Below are positions 32,003 to 41,303 of a stretch of 46,938 nucleotides of DNA, piece by piece. The notes beneath the pieces were generated by a model. The model searched no databases. It was not told where the DNA came from and saw only the letters and a list, made by a program, of their open reading frames with translations. This DNA is from Verrucomicrobiia bacterium (GTDB taxonomy: Bacteria; Verrucomicrobiota; Verrucomicrobiia; Limisphaerales; JADLHS01), in the NCBI GenBank assembly GCA_026125285.1, contig JAHCLO010000043.1, positions 1 through 46,938 of the forward strand, read 5' to 3'. The position numbers were made by a program, and so were the translations under genes. How positions within the stretch are numbered: position 1 is the first letter of the stretch; each line of letters begins with the position of its first letter.

Positions 32003-33732
32003 CCTAAAAACGGCGGTTGAAGAAGCTGGTCAAGCGCGGGGAAGGCTGATTTTGTTGGAGCATGTTACTGCCACCGACTTCCATGCCGTCTCACCCTGCG
32101 GGTGAGCCATCACCAGACCCCCTTTCCACGTTACTACCCAGCTCTGGCGCGTTGCTGCCGGCGCGCGTTCCGTTGGACCTGCATGGCCAGCGGATTTACG
32201 TGGAATGGGATCCCCACGCTCCGGTGACGCCGCTGGGACAGTTGGTCTATTTCAGCCAGTTCCTGGCCACCGCCGGACTGTTTGGAGAGTGGGTGGCCGA
32301 CTGTCCGCTCCACTACACCAGCCCCAACGCCCCGGAGCGGGCTGATGTGCTGGGCACGATTCTGCTCTCCATTCTGGCGGGCAACCGGCGTTATGCCCAC
32401 GTGACGGCGCTGCGGGGCGACACCGTCAATCCCCAGGGCTTGGGCATGAGCCGGGTGATGAGCGAGGACGCGGTGCGGCGGGCCTTCCAGGACGAGCCGT
32501 CCGCACCCTTGGAACAATGGCAGCAACAACATCTGTTGCGCAGTGTCGAACCGGTGCTCCGGGAAGAATGGATTTGCGATCTGGATGTGACCATCAAGAC
32601 CGTGTACGGCCGGCAGGAAGGCGGCCAGGTGGGTTACAATCCTCACAAACCCGGACGAGCGGCGCACGCCTATCACACGTTTTTCATCTCCCGGCTGCGG
32701 TTGGCGTTGGATGTGGTGGTGGCCCCGGGCAAGGAATTTCACAGCCGGGCGGTGAGCCAAACCTTCTGGCCCTGGTGGGACAAACTGCCGGCCTCCTGCC
32801 GGCCCAAGCTGGTGCGGGCCGATTGCGGCTTTGGCAACGAGCATTTCATGCTCGACTGTGAAAGCCACGGCCAGCCGTATCTGTTTCGCCTGCGCCAAAG
32901 CCGGGGCGGGCAGCGCCTGATTGAGCGATTGAGCCGCCAGGGGCCGTGGAACGAGTGCGGCCAGGGATGGCAAGGCCGGGAAGATTCCTTGCGCTTGCAG
33001 GGCTGGAGCCGATCCCGGCGGGTGATCGTGTTGCGGCGGCGGGTGTCGTCCCCGGCGGTCCCGGAACTGACCGATGGTTTGCAGCAGCCGCAGTTGATGA
33101 ATGTGGAGGCCGTCGAGCCGTATGAATACACGCTTCTGGGGACCAACACCGATTGGGAGTTGGCGGGCTTGGCGCGGCTGTATCGTGAGCGGGCCGACAG
33201 CGAGAACACGATTGACGAACTCAAGCGGCAATGGGGCTGGGGCGGATTTGTGACGAAGGATTTGCTGCGCTGCCAGGTGGCGGCGCGCAACGTGGCGTTG
33301 ATTTACAACTGGTGGAGTCTGTTTGTGAGGTGCGTGGAGCCGCAGCGTCCGCGGGAAGCGGTGACCAGCCGTCCGTTGATGCTCAGTGCGATCGGGCGGG
33401 AGGTGCGCCACGCGGGCCAAACGACGGTGGTGCTGACCAGCACGCATGCGGAAGCCAGCCGGGTGCAGCGACTCTTGACCGAGGTGAGTTTGTTTTTGAG
33501 CGGGCTGAGGAATACTGCGGAGCAGTTGAGTCCAGCGCGGTGCTGGGAGCGGATTTGGGAACGGATTTTGACACCCTTCCGCATCCTGGAAGCGGCCAGC
33601 CGCACGTGGTTCGGACAATTGGCCCGGTTGCCGGCCTGACCGGGGCCGGATTTCGACCAAAAGTTCCGCCGATCCGGGTCGCAAGTCGCCCCGGACCGCT
33701 CCCGTTCTGTCACTTCAACCGCCGTTTTTAGG
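32003..33732 (+). mobile_element. Complete IS1380-family insertion sequence (1.73 kb)
   Basis: Perfect 20-bp terminal inverted repeats lie at 32003-32022 and 33713-33732 (starting CCTAAAAACGG). They are flanked by the 5-bp direct duplication TTGAA at 31998-32002 and 33733-33737. A single intact transposase gene fills the interior. The perfect ends and target duplication indicate a recent, probably active insertion. Confidence 0.93.
32062..33639 (+). CDS. IS1380-family DDE transposase
   Basis: The 525-residue product has the IS1380/DDE_Tnp_1 core: first Asp in WICDLDVTIKTVYGRQEGG followed by VGYNPHKPGRAAHAYH, second Asp in KLVRADCGFGNEHF, and the Glu in RADSENTIDELKRQWGWGGF. All three catalytic residues are intact. 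An in-frame ATG at 32083 is an alternative start. A 517-codon frame on the opposite strand is a shadow. Confidence 0.93.
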   Translation: MLLPPTSMPSHPAGEPSPDPLSTLLPSSGALLPARVPLDLHGQRIYVEWDPHAPVTPLGQLVYFSQFLATAGLFGEWVADCPLHYTSPNAPERADVLGTILLSILAGNRRYAHVTALRGDTVNPQGLGMSRVMSEDAVRRAFQDEPSAPLEQWQQQHLLRSVEPVLREEWICDLDVTIKTVYGRQEGGQVGYNPHKPGRAAHAYHTFFISRLRLALDVVVAPGKEFHSRAVSQTFWPWWDKLPASCRPKLVRADCGFGNEHFMLDCESHGQPYLFRLRQSRGGQRLIERLSRQGPWNECGQGWQGREDSLRLQGWSRSRRVIVLRRRVSSPAVPELTDGLQQPQLMNVEAVEPYEYTLLGTNTDWELAGLARLYRERADSENTIDELKRQWGWGGFVTKDLLRCQVAARNVALIYNWWSLFVRCVEPQRPREAVTSRPLMLSAIGREVRHAGQTTVVLTSTHAEASRVQRLLTEVSLFLSGLRNTAEQLSPARCWERIWERILTPFRILEAASRTWFGQLARLPA

Positions 33733-33886
33733 TTGAAGGAGGCACGTGCGTGGATGGCAACATTCACGCACAGTTTGCGGGGCGGCCTGTCCCAGCGAGA
33801 AATGCCGTCCGCGTCCTGTGGTTGACGCGCCCTCTTCGTCCGCGCTCCGGGACAAGATGAGAATCGCGGTCGGCTCGGACGCCACG

Positions 33887-33916
33887 TTGACAGGGTGAAC
33901 GGCGTTGGCCTAAGCT
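33887..33916 (+). promoter_or_regulatory. Possible promoter of the ligase-ACP operon
   Basis: A perfect -35 hexamer TTGACA (33887-33892) is followed at 17-18 bp by a weak -10 (CTAAGC or TAAGCT, 33910-33916). It lies 25 bp before the first ATG of the operon. The -10 is poor, so the assignment is tentative. Confidence 0.3.
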
Positions 33917-33940
33917 GCCCACCGACGCGCATCAGGCAGC

Positions 33941-35350
33941 ATGAATTTGACCGAATTGTTGGATGGGACCACCAGCCGTTGGCCGCAAAAACCAGCGTTC
34001 ATCGAAGGGGACACCATCGTTTCTTACGCGGAGTTGGGGGACACTATTGCCCGCATGACCGCGCAATTGCGGGCCTTCGGAATGATTCCAGGCACCCGGG
34101 TGGGTCTGTGCCATCCCAACAGCGTGGCCTACGTTGCGCTGACTTTTGCCTTGTGGCGACTCCAGGCCATCGTCGTGCCAATTCCCACGGAATGTACCTC
34201 GGAGGAAACCACTGCCATCACCGAGACGATGCAGTTGGAGGCCGTTATCAGCCAAACACCAGGCGGGGAGAGCGTGACCTTGACGCCGGAGGGTTACATA
34301 ACCCGGTTGACGCCAGCTACGCTGCCGGACAATCACGGCCTGAACATCGCTTTTATCCGCTTCACGTCCGGCACCACGCACGAACGCAAAGGGGTGGTGT
34401 TGAGTCACGAGACGGTTCGTGACCGTGTGGTCGCGGCCAATGCGGCGCTGCGTATCGGTCCGGAGGACACGGTGATGTGGTGTCTGCCCATGGCGCATCA
34501 CTTTCTCATTACGATTGTCCTGTATCTGAGTCAGGGGGCGACGATTGTGCTCACGCGGCAGGTTTTGGCCCGTCCATTCCTGGAAACGGCAAATCGTTGG
34601 CGGGCTTCTGTGCTCTATGCGTCGCCGTTTCATTATGCACTGCTGGCACGGGACCGTTCGGACCTGACCCTGCCTTCGGTACGCTTGGCCGTTTCCACCA
34701 CCTGCGCCCTGCCGGAAGATGTCGCGGAGGATTTCGTTCGGCGTTTTGGCCTGCCGCTCGTGCAAGCCTTGGGCATCATTGAACTGGGGCTGGTGAGTTT
34801 GAATGCCGACGATCCGCGCGGCCGCTGGAATTCGGTGGGCCGCCCGCTCAAGACGCACCGCGTTCGTATCGTGGCGCCGGAGGCGGACGGCGTGGGCGAA
34901 GTGGCCATTGCCGGACCGGGTTTTTTTGACGCCTATGCCGCGCCGTGGCTGCCGCGGGAAAACGTGCTGCACGATGGCTGGTTTCACACGGGCGACCTCG
35001 GTTGGTTGGACGCTGATGGTTTCTTGTTTTTGGTGGGACGCAAGGCGGCGGTCATCAATCTGGCGGGGCGGAAAGTTTTTCCCGAAGAAATCGAAACCGT
35101 GCTAAACCGCCATCCGGCCGTGCTGGAATCCCGCGTGTTCGGCCGGCGACACGCGCACCTGGGCGAAGTGGTCGAGGCCGAGGTGGTGCTGGCACAACCG
35201 CATCCCGAGGCGGAGGCGCTACGCGACTTCTGCCGGGAGCACCTCGCGCCGTACAAAGTCCCCACACGTTTGCACGTCGTGAGCCGTCTGCCCCGCACCA
35301 CGGCCACGGGCAAAATCCGCCGCGAGACGGCGCTCGTCTCGCATGAGTGA
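33941..35350 (+). CDS. AMP-forming acyl-CoA/ACP ligase (ANL superfamily)
   Basis: The 469-residue product is an adenylate-forming enzyme: P-loop-like IRFTSGTTHERKGVVLSH, WFHTGDLGWLDADGF with the ribose-binding Asp, hinge VGRKAAVINLAGRKVFPEEIE and the catalytic lysine segment RTTATGKIRR. It would activate a carboxylic acid and load it onto CoA or, given the neighbour, onto the adjacent ACP. It is somewhat short for the family. The last 8 bases overlap the ACP gene, so the two are translated together. Confidence 0.88.
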   Translation: MNLTELLDGTTSRWPQKPAFIEGDTIVSYAELGDTIARMTAQLRAFGMIPGTRVGLCHPNSVAYVALTFALWRLQAIVVPIPTECTSEETTAITETMQLEAVISQTPGGESVTLTPEGYITRLTPATLPDNHGLNIAFIRFTSGTTHERKGVVLSHETVRDRVVAANAALRIGPEDTVMWCLPMAHHFLITIVLYLSQGATIVLTRQVLARPFLETANRWRASVLYASPFHYALLARDRSDLTLPSVRLAVSTTCALPEDVAEDFVRRFGLPLVQALGIIELGLVSLNADDPRGRWNSVGRPLKTHRVRIVAPEADGVGEVAIAGPGFFDAYAAPWLPRENVLHDGWFHTGDLGWLDADGFLFLVGRKAAVINLAGRKVFPEEIETVLNRHPAVLESRVFGRRHAHLGEVVEAEVVLAQPHPEAEALRDFCREHLAPYKVPTRLHVVSRLPRTTATGKIRRETALVSHE

Positions 35351-35597
35351 CGCGCGCGCGATCGAGGCGGAATTGCTGGCTTTCCTGCAACGCGAAATCT
35401 TCGCGCCCAGCCTGGCCGTGACGGCGGAAACCGACCTCGTGGCAGCGGGCTTCGATTCCATGTCACTGGTTCGCGTGTTGTTGTTCGTGGAAACGAATTA
35501 CGGCTTTTGGATTCCGGAAAGGGAAATTACCAACGACGCCTTGCGCAATGTCCGGGCGCTGGCGGCGACGGTCACCCGTCTGTTACATGAGCGGTAA
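35343..35597 (+). CDS. Acyl carrier protein
   Basis: The 84-residue product is a carrier protein with the phosphopantetheine serine in AGFDSMSLVRVL (S39) on a typical four-helix pattern. It differs from a fatty-acid AcpP and is probably dedicated to this operon. It overlaps the ligase gene by 8 bases and the condensation-like gene by 11. The acyl group from the ligase is expected to ride on this protein. Confidence 0.9.
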   Translation: MSDARAIEAELLAFLQREIFAPSLAVTAETDLVAAGFDSMSLVRVLLFVETNYGFWIPEREITNDALRNVRALAATVTRLLHER

Positions 35598-36858
35598 GTT
35601 CCCATTCAATGGCAGCGATTATCTGATGCTGGGATTCGATTATGAATTGCGCCGGCAAGGATACGCGGGCAACTCGTGTCAGATCATTCTCGAACTCGCC
35701 AGCGTTCTCCCGCTCGCGCGATTGCAGGAGCGGCTCGACGATCTGTCACAGCGGTATCCCGTGCTTTGCGCCCGCCCTGGAGGATGGTTCTCACGGCGGT
35801 GGCAGCTTCCGGGCAAGCGTGTGTCGTCACCGCGGGTGCGAGTCCACCCGGCGGAGGCCGCGCCGTCCCAACGGTGGTTCAATGAACCCTTGGCCACGCG
35901 GCAAGGCGAACTGCTGCGGTTCGACCTCGTGGAATCAGGGCAGGGAAAGATGACCCTCATTTTTACCTGGGCCCATGCGCTCATGGATGCGCCCGGCGCG
36001 GAGCAATTCCTGGTGGCCCTCGGCAGCGGAGAAAATACTCTGCTGGAAATGCCGGCCACGCTGTCGGCGGGCGACAAGTTGCGTCTGGCCGAGCGCTTCA
36101 AACTCGGCTGGAAAAATCTGCATCAACTGGATCATTTCTGTCAGGCGGCACCGCGTTCCTTGGGTCTCCGCCATCCGCAGGCGCCCAGCGCGTTGTGCTT
36201 TCGTGTGGAAAAGTTTTCCGCGGATGACACCATACGGATTCGCGGCCACGGTGCGCGACTTTGCGGAGTACTCGGCGACGCCCAGTATCACGCGGCCGTC
36301 TCGGTGGTGGAACTGCACCGTCTGCATCAAACGTTGGGTTGTCCCAGCCCCAGCTACGTGCTGCCGTTGCCGGTCGGCCTGCGGCCCAAGGGCAGTGTCG
36401 GCCCTCTGTTTGGCAACCAGATTGGCATGTTGATGATCCAGTTTCTGCCCGAACAACTCAACTCCGTGGCCGACGCAGCGGCTACCCTGAAAGCCCAAAC
36501 CGCGCAGGCGCTGCGCGAAGGCTTGCTCGAGAGTGGACGCGTCCTGGCGGAACTGTTTCGCTTTTTGCCCCTGCCGCTTTACATGGCGTTGATCAAGCAT
36601 GGGCTGCGCGGCGAGATTGGCTCGCTCTTCTTTGGGGACACGGCGGCGGTCAATCCCTGGCTCACCAGCTTTCTTGGCGTGCCGGTCGAGGACTTCGCGC
36701 ACGTGGCCGCCGTCACCCCGTCTCCCGGCGTGGAGGTGATCTTCTATTACTTTCGCGGTACACTACGATTCACAGTGGTTCATTCCGCCAAAACACTGTC
36801 GGAAACCGAAGCCGCTGATTTTGCCGCAAGCTTGCGGGCACGGCTGCTTAACCCATGA
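35587..36858 (+). CDS. Condensation-domain-like acyltransferase (CAT/BAHD/C-domain fold)
   Basis: The 423-residue product resembles stand-alone condensation or acyltransferase enzymes. The active-site motif is FTWAHALMDAPG (128-137), with H130 and D134 matching HxxxD (the first His of HHxxxDG is Ala). Later, LPLPVGLRPKG and LFGNQIGMLMIQFLP match the DFG/latch-like region in position. It would join the ACP-bound acyl group to an amine or hydroxyl. ATG 35587 overlaps the ACP end. The family call rests on fold pattern and context. Confidence 0.65.
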   Translation: MSGKFPFNGSDYLMLGFDYELRRQGYAGNSCQIILELASVLPLARLQERLDDLSQRYPVLCARPGGWFSRRWQLPGKRVSSPRVRVHPAEAAPSQRWFNEPLATRQGELLRFDLVESGQGKMTLIFTWAHALMDAPGAEQFLVALGSGENTLLEMPATLSAGDKLRLAERFKLGWKNLHQLDHFCQAAPRSLGLRHPQAPSALCFRVEKFSADDTIRIRGHGARLCGVLGDAQYHAAVSVVELHRLHQTLGCPSPSYVLPLPVGLRPKGSVGPLFGNQIGMLMIQFLPEQLNSVADAAATLKAQTAQALREGLLESGRVLAELFRFLPLPLYMALIKHGLRGEIGSLFFGDTAAVNPWLTSFLGVPVEDFAHVAAVTPSPGVEVIFYYFRGTLRFTVVHSAKTLSETEAADFAASLRARLLNP

Positions 36859-37943
36859 GGATTTCCGTGGACATTGCCGTGGTGGGCGCGGGCGCGGCCG
36901 GCATTGCCGCCGCGGTCAGTGCCGCCCGAACGGGGCAGACAACTCTCCTCCTCGATCAACGCCCCGCCGCCGGTGGCACCGGCGGGTTCAGCGGACTCAC
37001 CACTCTGTGCGGCTTGTTCGATGACACAGGCCGCTGGCTCAATGAGGGCTTCGCGCGTGAGTTTGCCGAAATGCTGGTGGAATCGCCGCCGCTCCAAATG
37101 GGCAAAGTCTGGGTGTTGCCGTATCGCCCGGAGACTTTCCGTCAAACCGCCGCGGCTCTCATCAATTCGCTTTCCAATCTGCAAACACAATGGAACACCG
37201 CGCTGACCAGCGTGACGGTGGAACACGGCCGCTTGGTTCGCCTCAACGACATCGAGGTAGGGGCGGTGATTGATTGCAGCGGCAGCGCGGAGATCGCCCG
37301 CCTGGCAGGCCTGGATTGTCTGGCAACGGACGAAACCACGCAGGCCTCCGCCGTCATCTTTCCGCTGTGCGGCGTGAGGCGCGAATTGAACTCGCCCGCC
37401 GCCGTGGCGCAAGTGTTGTTGCCACTGGCGCGTGCGGGTTTTCCGCCGCTGAACTTCCAGCCGAATCCCGAACCCGGTTCGATCACAGTGAAGTTCACCG
37501 GCGGCGCGGAGCAGGTGACCGAGTTGGTGGCGTTTCTTCAGCGAAGTGTGGAGGGATTTGAACGTTGCCAGGCGCCGTTGGCCCGTGTAACCGCGGCGCA
37601 GCGCAAAGGCCGCATGATCGTTGGCGAATATCTGCTGACCGGCGCGGAGGTGCTGGCCGGGCGGAAATTCTCCGACGCAGTGGCGCGCGGCGCGTGGCCC
37701 ATCGAACAATGGAACGCGGACGGCGTGGCGCGTTTCCGGTATTTGCCTCCGGGCACGCACTATGAAATTCCGGCGCGGTCCTTGCGGGCGGCACGCGTGA
37801 ACAATCTTTTCATGGCCGGCAAAACCATGAGCGCGGACGTGGATGCGATTGCCAGTGCGCGCGTCATGGGATGTTGCCTGGCCACCGGCGCGGCGGCTGG
37901 TGTTCTGGCGGCAGATTACCTACAGTCCTCGCGCAGCAAATGA
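36855..37943 (+). CDS. FAD-dependent oxidoreductase
   Basis: The 362-residue product has an N-terminal dinucleotide-binding fold (DIAVVGAGAAGIAAAVSAARTG, then LLLDQRPAAGG) and a second FAD segment near the end (NNLFMAGKTMSADVDA). It resembles the FAD-dependent oxidoreductase family PF12831-type proteins. It may dehydrogenate or hydroxylate the carrier-bound intermediate. The start overlaps the previous stop (ATGA), and the end overlaps the next start. Confidence 0.85.
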   Translation: MRISVDIAVVGAGAAGIAAAVSAARTGQTTLLLDQRPAAGGTGGFSGLTTLCGLFDDTGRWLNEGFAREFAEMLVESPPLQMGKVWVLPYRPETFRQTAAALINSLSNLQTQWNTALTSVTVEHGRLVRLNDIEVGAVIDCSGSAEIARLAGLDCLATDETTQASAVIFPLCGVRRELNSPAAVAQVLLPLARAGFPPLNFQPNPEPGSITVKFTGGAEQVTELVAFLQRSVEGFERCQAPLARVTAAQRKGRMIVGEYLLTGAEVLAGRKFSDAVARGAWPIEQWNADGVARFRYLPPGTHYEIPARSLRAARVNNLFMAGKTMSADVDAIASARVMGCCLATGAAAGVLAADYLQSSRSK

Positions 37944-39157
37944 CGCACACCTTCGATCAACTTTGGGCGGAGACCTATCGCCACGCGGCCCGGTATTCAC
38001 CTTATTACCGCGAACTGTTTCACGACTTCGAGAATGAGCCCCGGTTGCAGACCCTTCCCACCGTGGACAAGCGGGTGCTCTCGGAGCGCAATCTGGATTT
38101 CCTGTGCGTGCCGCGTGCGCGCGTGGTGGAGATGGTGACTACCAGCGGCACAACCGGCCGGCCGTTGCTCTGGATGTTGACTGACGCGGACGTGCAACGA
38201 CTCGCCGTCAATGAACAACTCTCCTTCGCGTGCGCCGGCCTTACCGCCCAGGACGCCGTGCTGGTGGCGGTGGCCCTGGATCGCTGCTTCATCGCCGGAC
38301 TGGCCTACTGGCTCGGCTTGCGTGAACTCGGTTGCGGGATTGCGCGTGTGGGCGCGGCCTCGCCCGGGCTGGTGCTGGAAATGATCGAACGCGTGCAACC
38401 GACCGCAATTGTCGCCGTGCCGTCCTTCCTGCGGGTCATCGCCGACAAAGCCCGCGAAACGGGTTTTGATTTGCCGAACTCATCCGTCCAAAAGGCCGTC
38501 TGCATCGGCGAACCCATCCGTGATCGTGCCTTCGCGTTGAACGCGTCTGGCCGGGCCATCGAAGCTTCCTGGGGAGCGCGCGCTTATTCAACCTACGGCG
38601 TGACCGAACTGGCGAACTCGCTCTGCGAATGTGACGCAGGCGCCGGTGGCCATTTGCACGCGCAACAGCTCCACGTCGAAATCCTGGATGATGACGGGCA
38701 GCCAGTCGCCGAGGGCGAAATCGGCGAAGTTGTGGCCACCACTTTCGGCGTGGAGGCGATGCCTTTAATCCGTTACCGCACGGGCGATTGTGCTGCCTTG
38801 TACAACACGCCCTGCCAGTGCGGACGCACTACGCCGCGCCTGGGACCTATCGTGGGCCGGAAAAACCAGAAACTGAAATTCAAAGGCACCTCGTTGTTTC
38901 CTTCCACGCTGGCATCGGTCCTGGAAGAAAGCCCTGGAGTGGAATCGTTTGTGATCCTTGCGCGGCGCGAAAGCGAATTGTCCGATGCCATCGAGGTGCT
39001 GGTGCATGGCCGCGCAACGGTGGCGGCTTTGCGGGAAGCAATGCAGGCGCGGGCGAAAATTGCGCCGCAAATCCGTCACGCTTCGCGCGAAGAAATCGAA
39101 GCCCTGCAATTGCCGCCCCAGGCCAGGAAGCGGCGGACCTTTGTGGATTTGCGGTGA
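37940..39157 (+). CDS. PaaK-like adenylate-forming ligase
   Basis: The 405-residue product resembles phenylacetate-CoA ligase: VTTSGTTGRPLLWMLTDADV as the ATP loop, SWGARAYSTYGVTEL, PLIRYRTGDCAALY with the ribose Asp, and a cysteine pair in CQCGRTTPRLGPIVGRK. It would activate a second, probably aromatic or fatty, carboxylic acid. ATG 37940 overlaps the previous stop. A second ligase in the same operon suggests two different acids are joined. Confidence 0.85.
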   Translation: MTHTFDQLWAETYRHAARYSPYYRELFHDFENEPRLQTLPTVDKRVLSERNLDFLCVPRARVVEMVTTSGTTGRPLLWMLTDADVQRLAVNEQLSFACAGLTAQDAVLVAVALDRCFIAGLAYWLGLRELGCGIARVGAASPGLVLEMIERVQPTAIVAVPSFLRVIADKARETGFDLPNSSVQKAVCIGEPIRDRAFALNASGRAIEASWGARAYSTYGVTELANSLCECDAGAGGHLHAQQLHVEILDDDGQPVAEGEIGEVVATTFGVEAMPLIRYRTGDCAALYNTPCQCGRTTPRLGPIVGRKNQKLKFKGTSLFPSTLASVLEESPGVESFVILARRESELSDAIEVLVHGRATVAALREAMQARAKIAPQIRHASREEIEALQLPPQARKRRTFVDLR

Positions 39158-40293
39158 AGCCTTGCGTCGTCATCCCTTGTTTCAACCACGCGGCCACCGT
39201 GGCGGGAGTCGCCCGTGCGGCGCAGGCTTTTTGTCCGGTGTTGCTGGTGGATGACGGCTCCACTATACCGCCGCCGGAGTTGCCGGGTTGCACGGTGATC
39301 CGCCTGGCCTGCAATAGCGGCAAGGGCGCCGCGTTGCGCACGGGATTTCAGCGCGCCGCTGAAATGGGTTTCAGCCATGCCATCACCATGGACGCGGACG
39401 GCCAGCATTTTGCGGAAGACCTCCCGAAGTTCCTGGCCGTGGCGCAGGCGCAACCGGACGCGTTGGTGGTGGGGGTGCGGGATTTCCACGCGGCCGGCTG
39501 TCCCACGCACCGGCGGCGTTCCAATGCCGTGTCCACCTTCTGGTTTCGCGTCGAAACCGGGCTGCGCCTGAGTGATACGCAATGCGGCTTTCGCTGTTAT
39601 CCACTGGCGTTGACGCAAGGTTTGCGGACCCGCTCGGGGCGTTACGCTTTTGAACTGGAATTCATGGTGCGCGCCGCCTGGGTGGGAGCGCCGGTAGTGG
39701 CGGTGCCGGTGAAATGCACCTACGCGCCGGAGCAATTGCGCCGCTCCCACTTCCGGCCCGTGCGCGACCTGGCCCACATTACACTCATGAACATCGGACT
39801 GGTGCTGCAATCGTGGTGTGTGCCCCGGACACTGCGCGCGGCGTGGTCGTGCGGCCAACGCCTGCCCTGGCGGAAAAGCATGGCTGAATTCTTTGCCGAG
39901 CACGCGCATGATCCGCTGCGAATGTCGCTGGCGGTGGGGTTGGGGTTGTTCTTTGGCATCGCGCCGATCTGGGGATATCAGATGGTGGCGGCCGCCGCGG
40001 TGGCGCACTGGCTGCGCCTCAACAAAGCCATTACCATCGTGGCCAGCAACATTTCCATCCCGCCGATGATGCCGTTCATTCTTTACGGCGCGCTGGCCAT
40101 CGGCCACTGGCTGTTCACCGGCCAGACGCTGGACCTGGATTTTTCACCGCGCGAAATCACGCGGGCCGATGCGTTCGCGTATTTCGGTCAATGGCTCGTG
40201 GGCAGCGTGGTACTGGGCGGACTGGTCGCCGGCCTGGGCACCGTCCTTACGTTTGTGATCGCCCGGTGCGTGCGCCGGGAGCGGGTTGGCTGA
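39154..40293 (+). CDS. Glycosyltransferase family 2 fused to DUF2062
   Basis: The 379-residue product has an N-terminal GT-A glycosyltransferase (VVIPCFNHAATVAGVARA, LLVDDGS, MDADGQH as the DxD site, LRLSDTQCGFRCYP) and a C-terminal DUF2062 membrane part (LAVGLGLFFGIAPIWGYQMV). Fusions of this kind occur in aryl-polyene and related lipid gene clusters. The start is GTG 39154, overlapping the previous stop in GTGA, which fixes it. It is the last gene of the six-gene operon. Confidence 0.85.
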   Translation: MKPCVVIPCFNHAATVAGVARAAQAFCPVLLVDDGSTIPPPELPGCTVIRLACNSGKGAALRTGFQRAAEMGFSHAITMDADGQHFAEDLPKFLAVAQAQPDALVVGVRDFHAAGCPTHRRRSNAVSTFWFRVETGLRLSDTQCGFRCYPLALTQGLRTRSGRYAFELEFMVRAAWVGAPVVAVPVKCTYAPEQLRRSHFRPVRDLAHITLMNIGLVLQSWCVPRTLRAAWSCGQRLPWRKSMAEFFAEHAHDPLRMSLAVGLGLFFGIAPIWGYQMVAAAAVAHWLRLNKAITIVASNISIPPMMPFILYGALAIGHWLFTGQTLDLDFSPREITRADAFAYFGQWLVGSVVLGGLVAGLGTVLTFVIARCVRRERVG

Positions 40294-40377
40294 TGGACCA
40301 GAGAAAAGCCGTTGGTCCACACGCTGGTGGTCTGTTGCAAGGCCAGACCGTGCGCCTCCGAAAGGTGTGGGTGGTGT

Positions 40378-40731
40378 TTACGGTGTCATTGCTCCAGGTG
40401 GTTTGTCAGGCTGCGGGCTGCCAGCACTCCTTGGGGACTTCTTCATAAACGGGAACAACTCCCCCTGAATAATCAATCCCATCACCAAGCCGATAACGAT
40501 ACCACTGAAAATCTGCTTCACCTGTAGCGCCCGCTGCCACCGCACGACATTCGATTCAGGGTCTTCGACCACCGAACCAAGCCACACATACGAACCCCAC
40601 CAACAGAGCACCGCAATTCCAATCGCAACATAAACTCGCTTCACCTTGGTACGTGTATCACGTTTTCCCGCCCACAGGGGATACGAGGCGAGAATCAAAC
40701 CCGCAAGCAGCAGCAGTGGCAGCTTTATCAT
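40378..40731 (-). CDS. Small membrane protein of unknown function
   Basis: The 117-residue product has three hydrophobic helices (IKLPLLLLAGLILASYPLW, VYVAIGIAVLCWWGSYVW, IFSGIVIGLVMGLIIQ) and a short proline-rich tail. No family is recognised. It lies on the same strand as the two small genes upstream and may belong to their group. It is convergent with the glycosyltransferase operon. Confidence 0.6.
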   Translation of the reverse strand: MIKLPLLLLAGLILASYPLWAGKRDTRTKVKRVYVAIGIAVLCWWGSYVWLGSVVEDPESNVVRWQRALQVKQIFSGIVIGLVMGLIIQGELFPFMKKSPRSAGSPQPDKPPGAMTP

Positions 40732-40844
40732 ATAGACTCCTGTAAGTTGGTCACAATGTCATTGGCCCATGGGCCGTCTTCGGTCCAAAGATACCCGCCA
40801 GCGGGCGAACCATAAGTCGTTGCCCCACCGTGCCCACCATATTT

Positions 40845-41303
40845 TCATATGTGATGCTTGGTCGTTTCCTTTGGAATCGCGCTAGTTGCTTCATGATCCG
40901 ACACAGGGAGGATGACCGTCCTGAGAATAAGAAAAACCGTCGCCACAACTATTGCCAACATCGCGGACATAGACCAGGTCCGTGTCCTTGCAAGAATCTG
41001 CACCAACTCCCCAAACGCACTCGCCAAGCCGATCATCACCATAAAATGAAAAATACAAATAAACCCGCTGCTTAGGGGGAAGGGAGACTCCTTTAGCATG
41101 TTCCTAGGGTTTCGCCATCCCTTTATGCCGATCATGCGAGCCAAAACAAGAAGCAGCCCCATGCCTAACCCGCAAGCCACCACATGGTGGAGAAGTATGG
41201 GCTCGTCAGTGGCAATAGGCTCGCGCGGGCAAAGAGCGCCTACGAGCAAGATTAAGCCAGCCGCGGCAAGCTTAATCCTAGCCCAATTCCTACTTCCAGA
41301 CAT
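40845..41303 (-). CDS. Four-helix membrane protein of unknown function
   Basis: The 152-residue product has four hydrophobic segments (IKLAAAGLILLVGALC, HHVVACGLGMGLLLVLA, FICIFHFMVMIGLASAF, LAIVVATVFLILRTVIL). ATG 41303 is chosen; it lies inside the end of the upstream frame at 41290, so the two are probably coupled. Base composition is lower in GC than in neighbouring operons. The function is unknown. Confidence 0.55.
   Translation of the reverse strand: MSGSRNWARIKLAAAGLILLVGALCPREPIATDEPILLHHVVACGLGMGLLLVLARMIGIKGWRNPRNMLKESPFPLSSGFICIFHFMVMIGLASAFGELVQILARTRTWSMSAMLAIVVATVFLILRTVILPVSDHEATSAIPKETTKHHI

Noticed and set aside
32134..33684. 517-codon open frame on the minus strand opposite the IS1380 transposase
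   Set aside because: It mirrors the transposase codons, is rich in Arg/Pro/His/Gln and has no domain; it is a high-GC shadow frame.
36780..40107. Long minus-strand frames (326 and 343 codons) opposite the ACP operon
   Set aside because: They are antisense to genes with clear catalytic motifs and tight overlaps and have no domain of their own.
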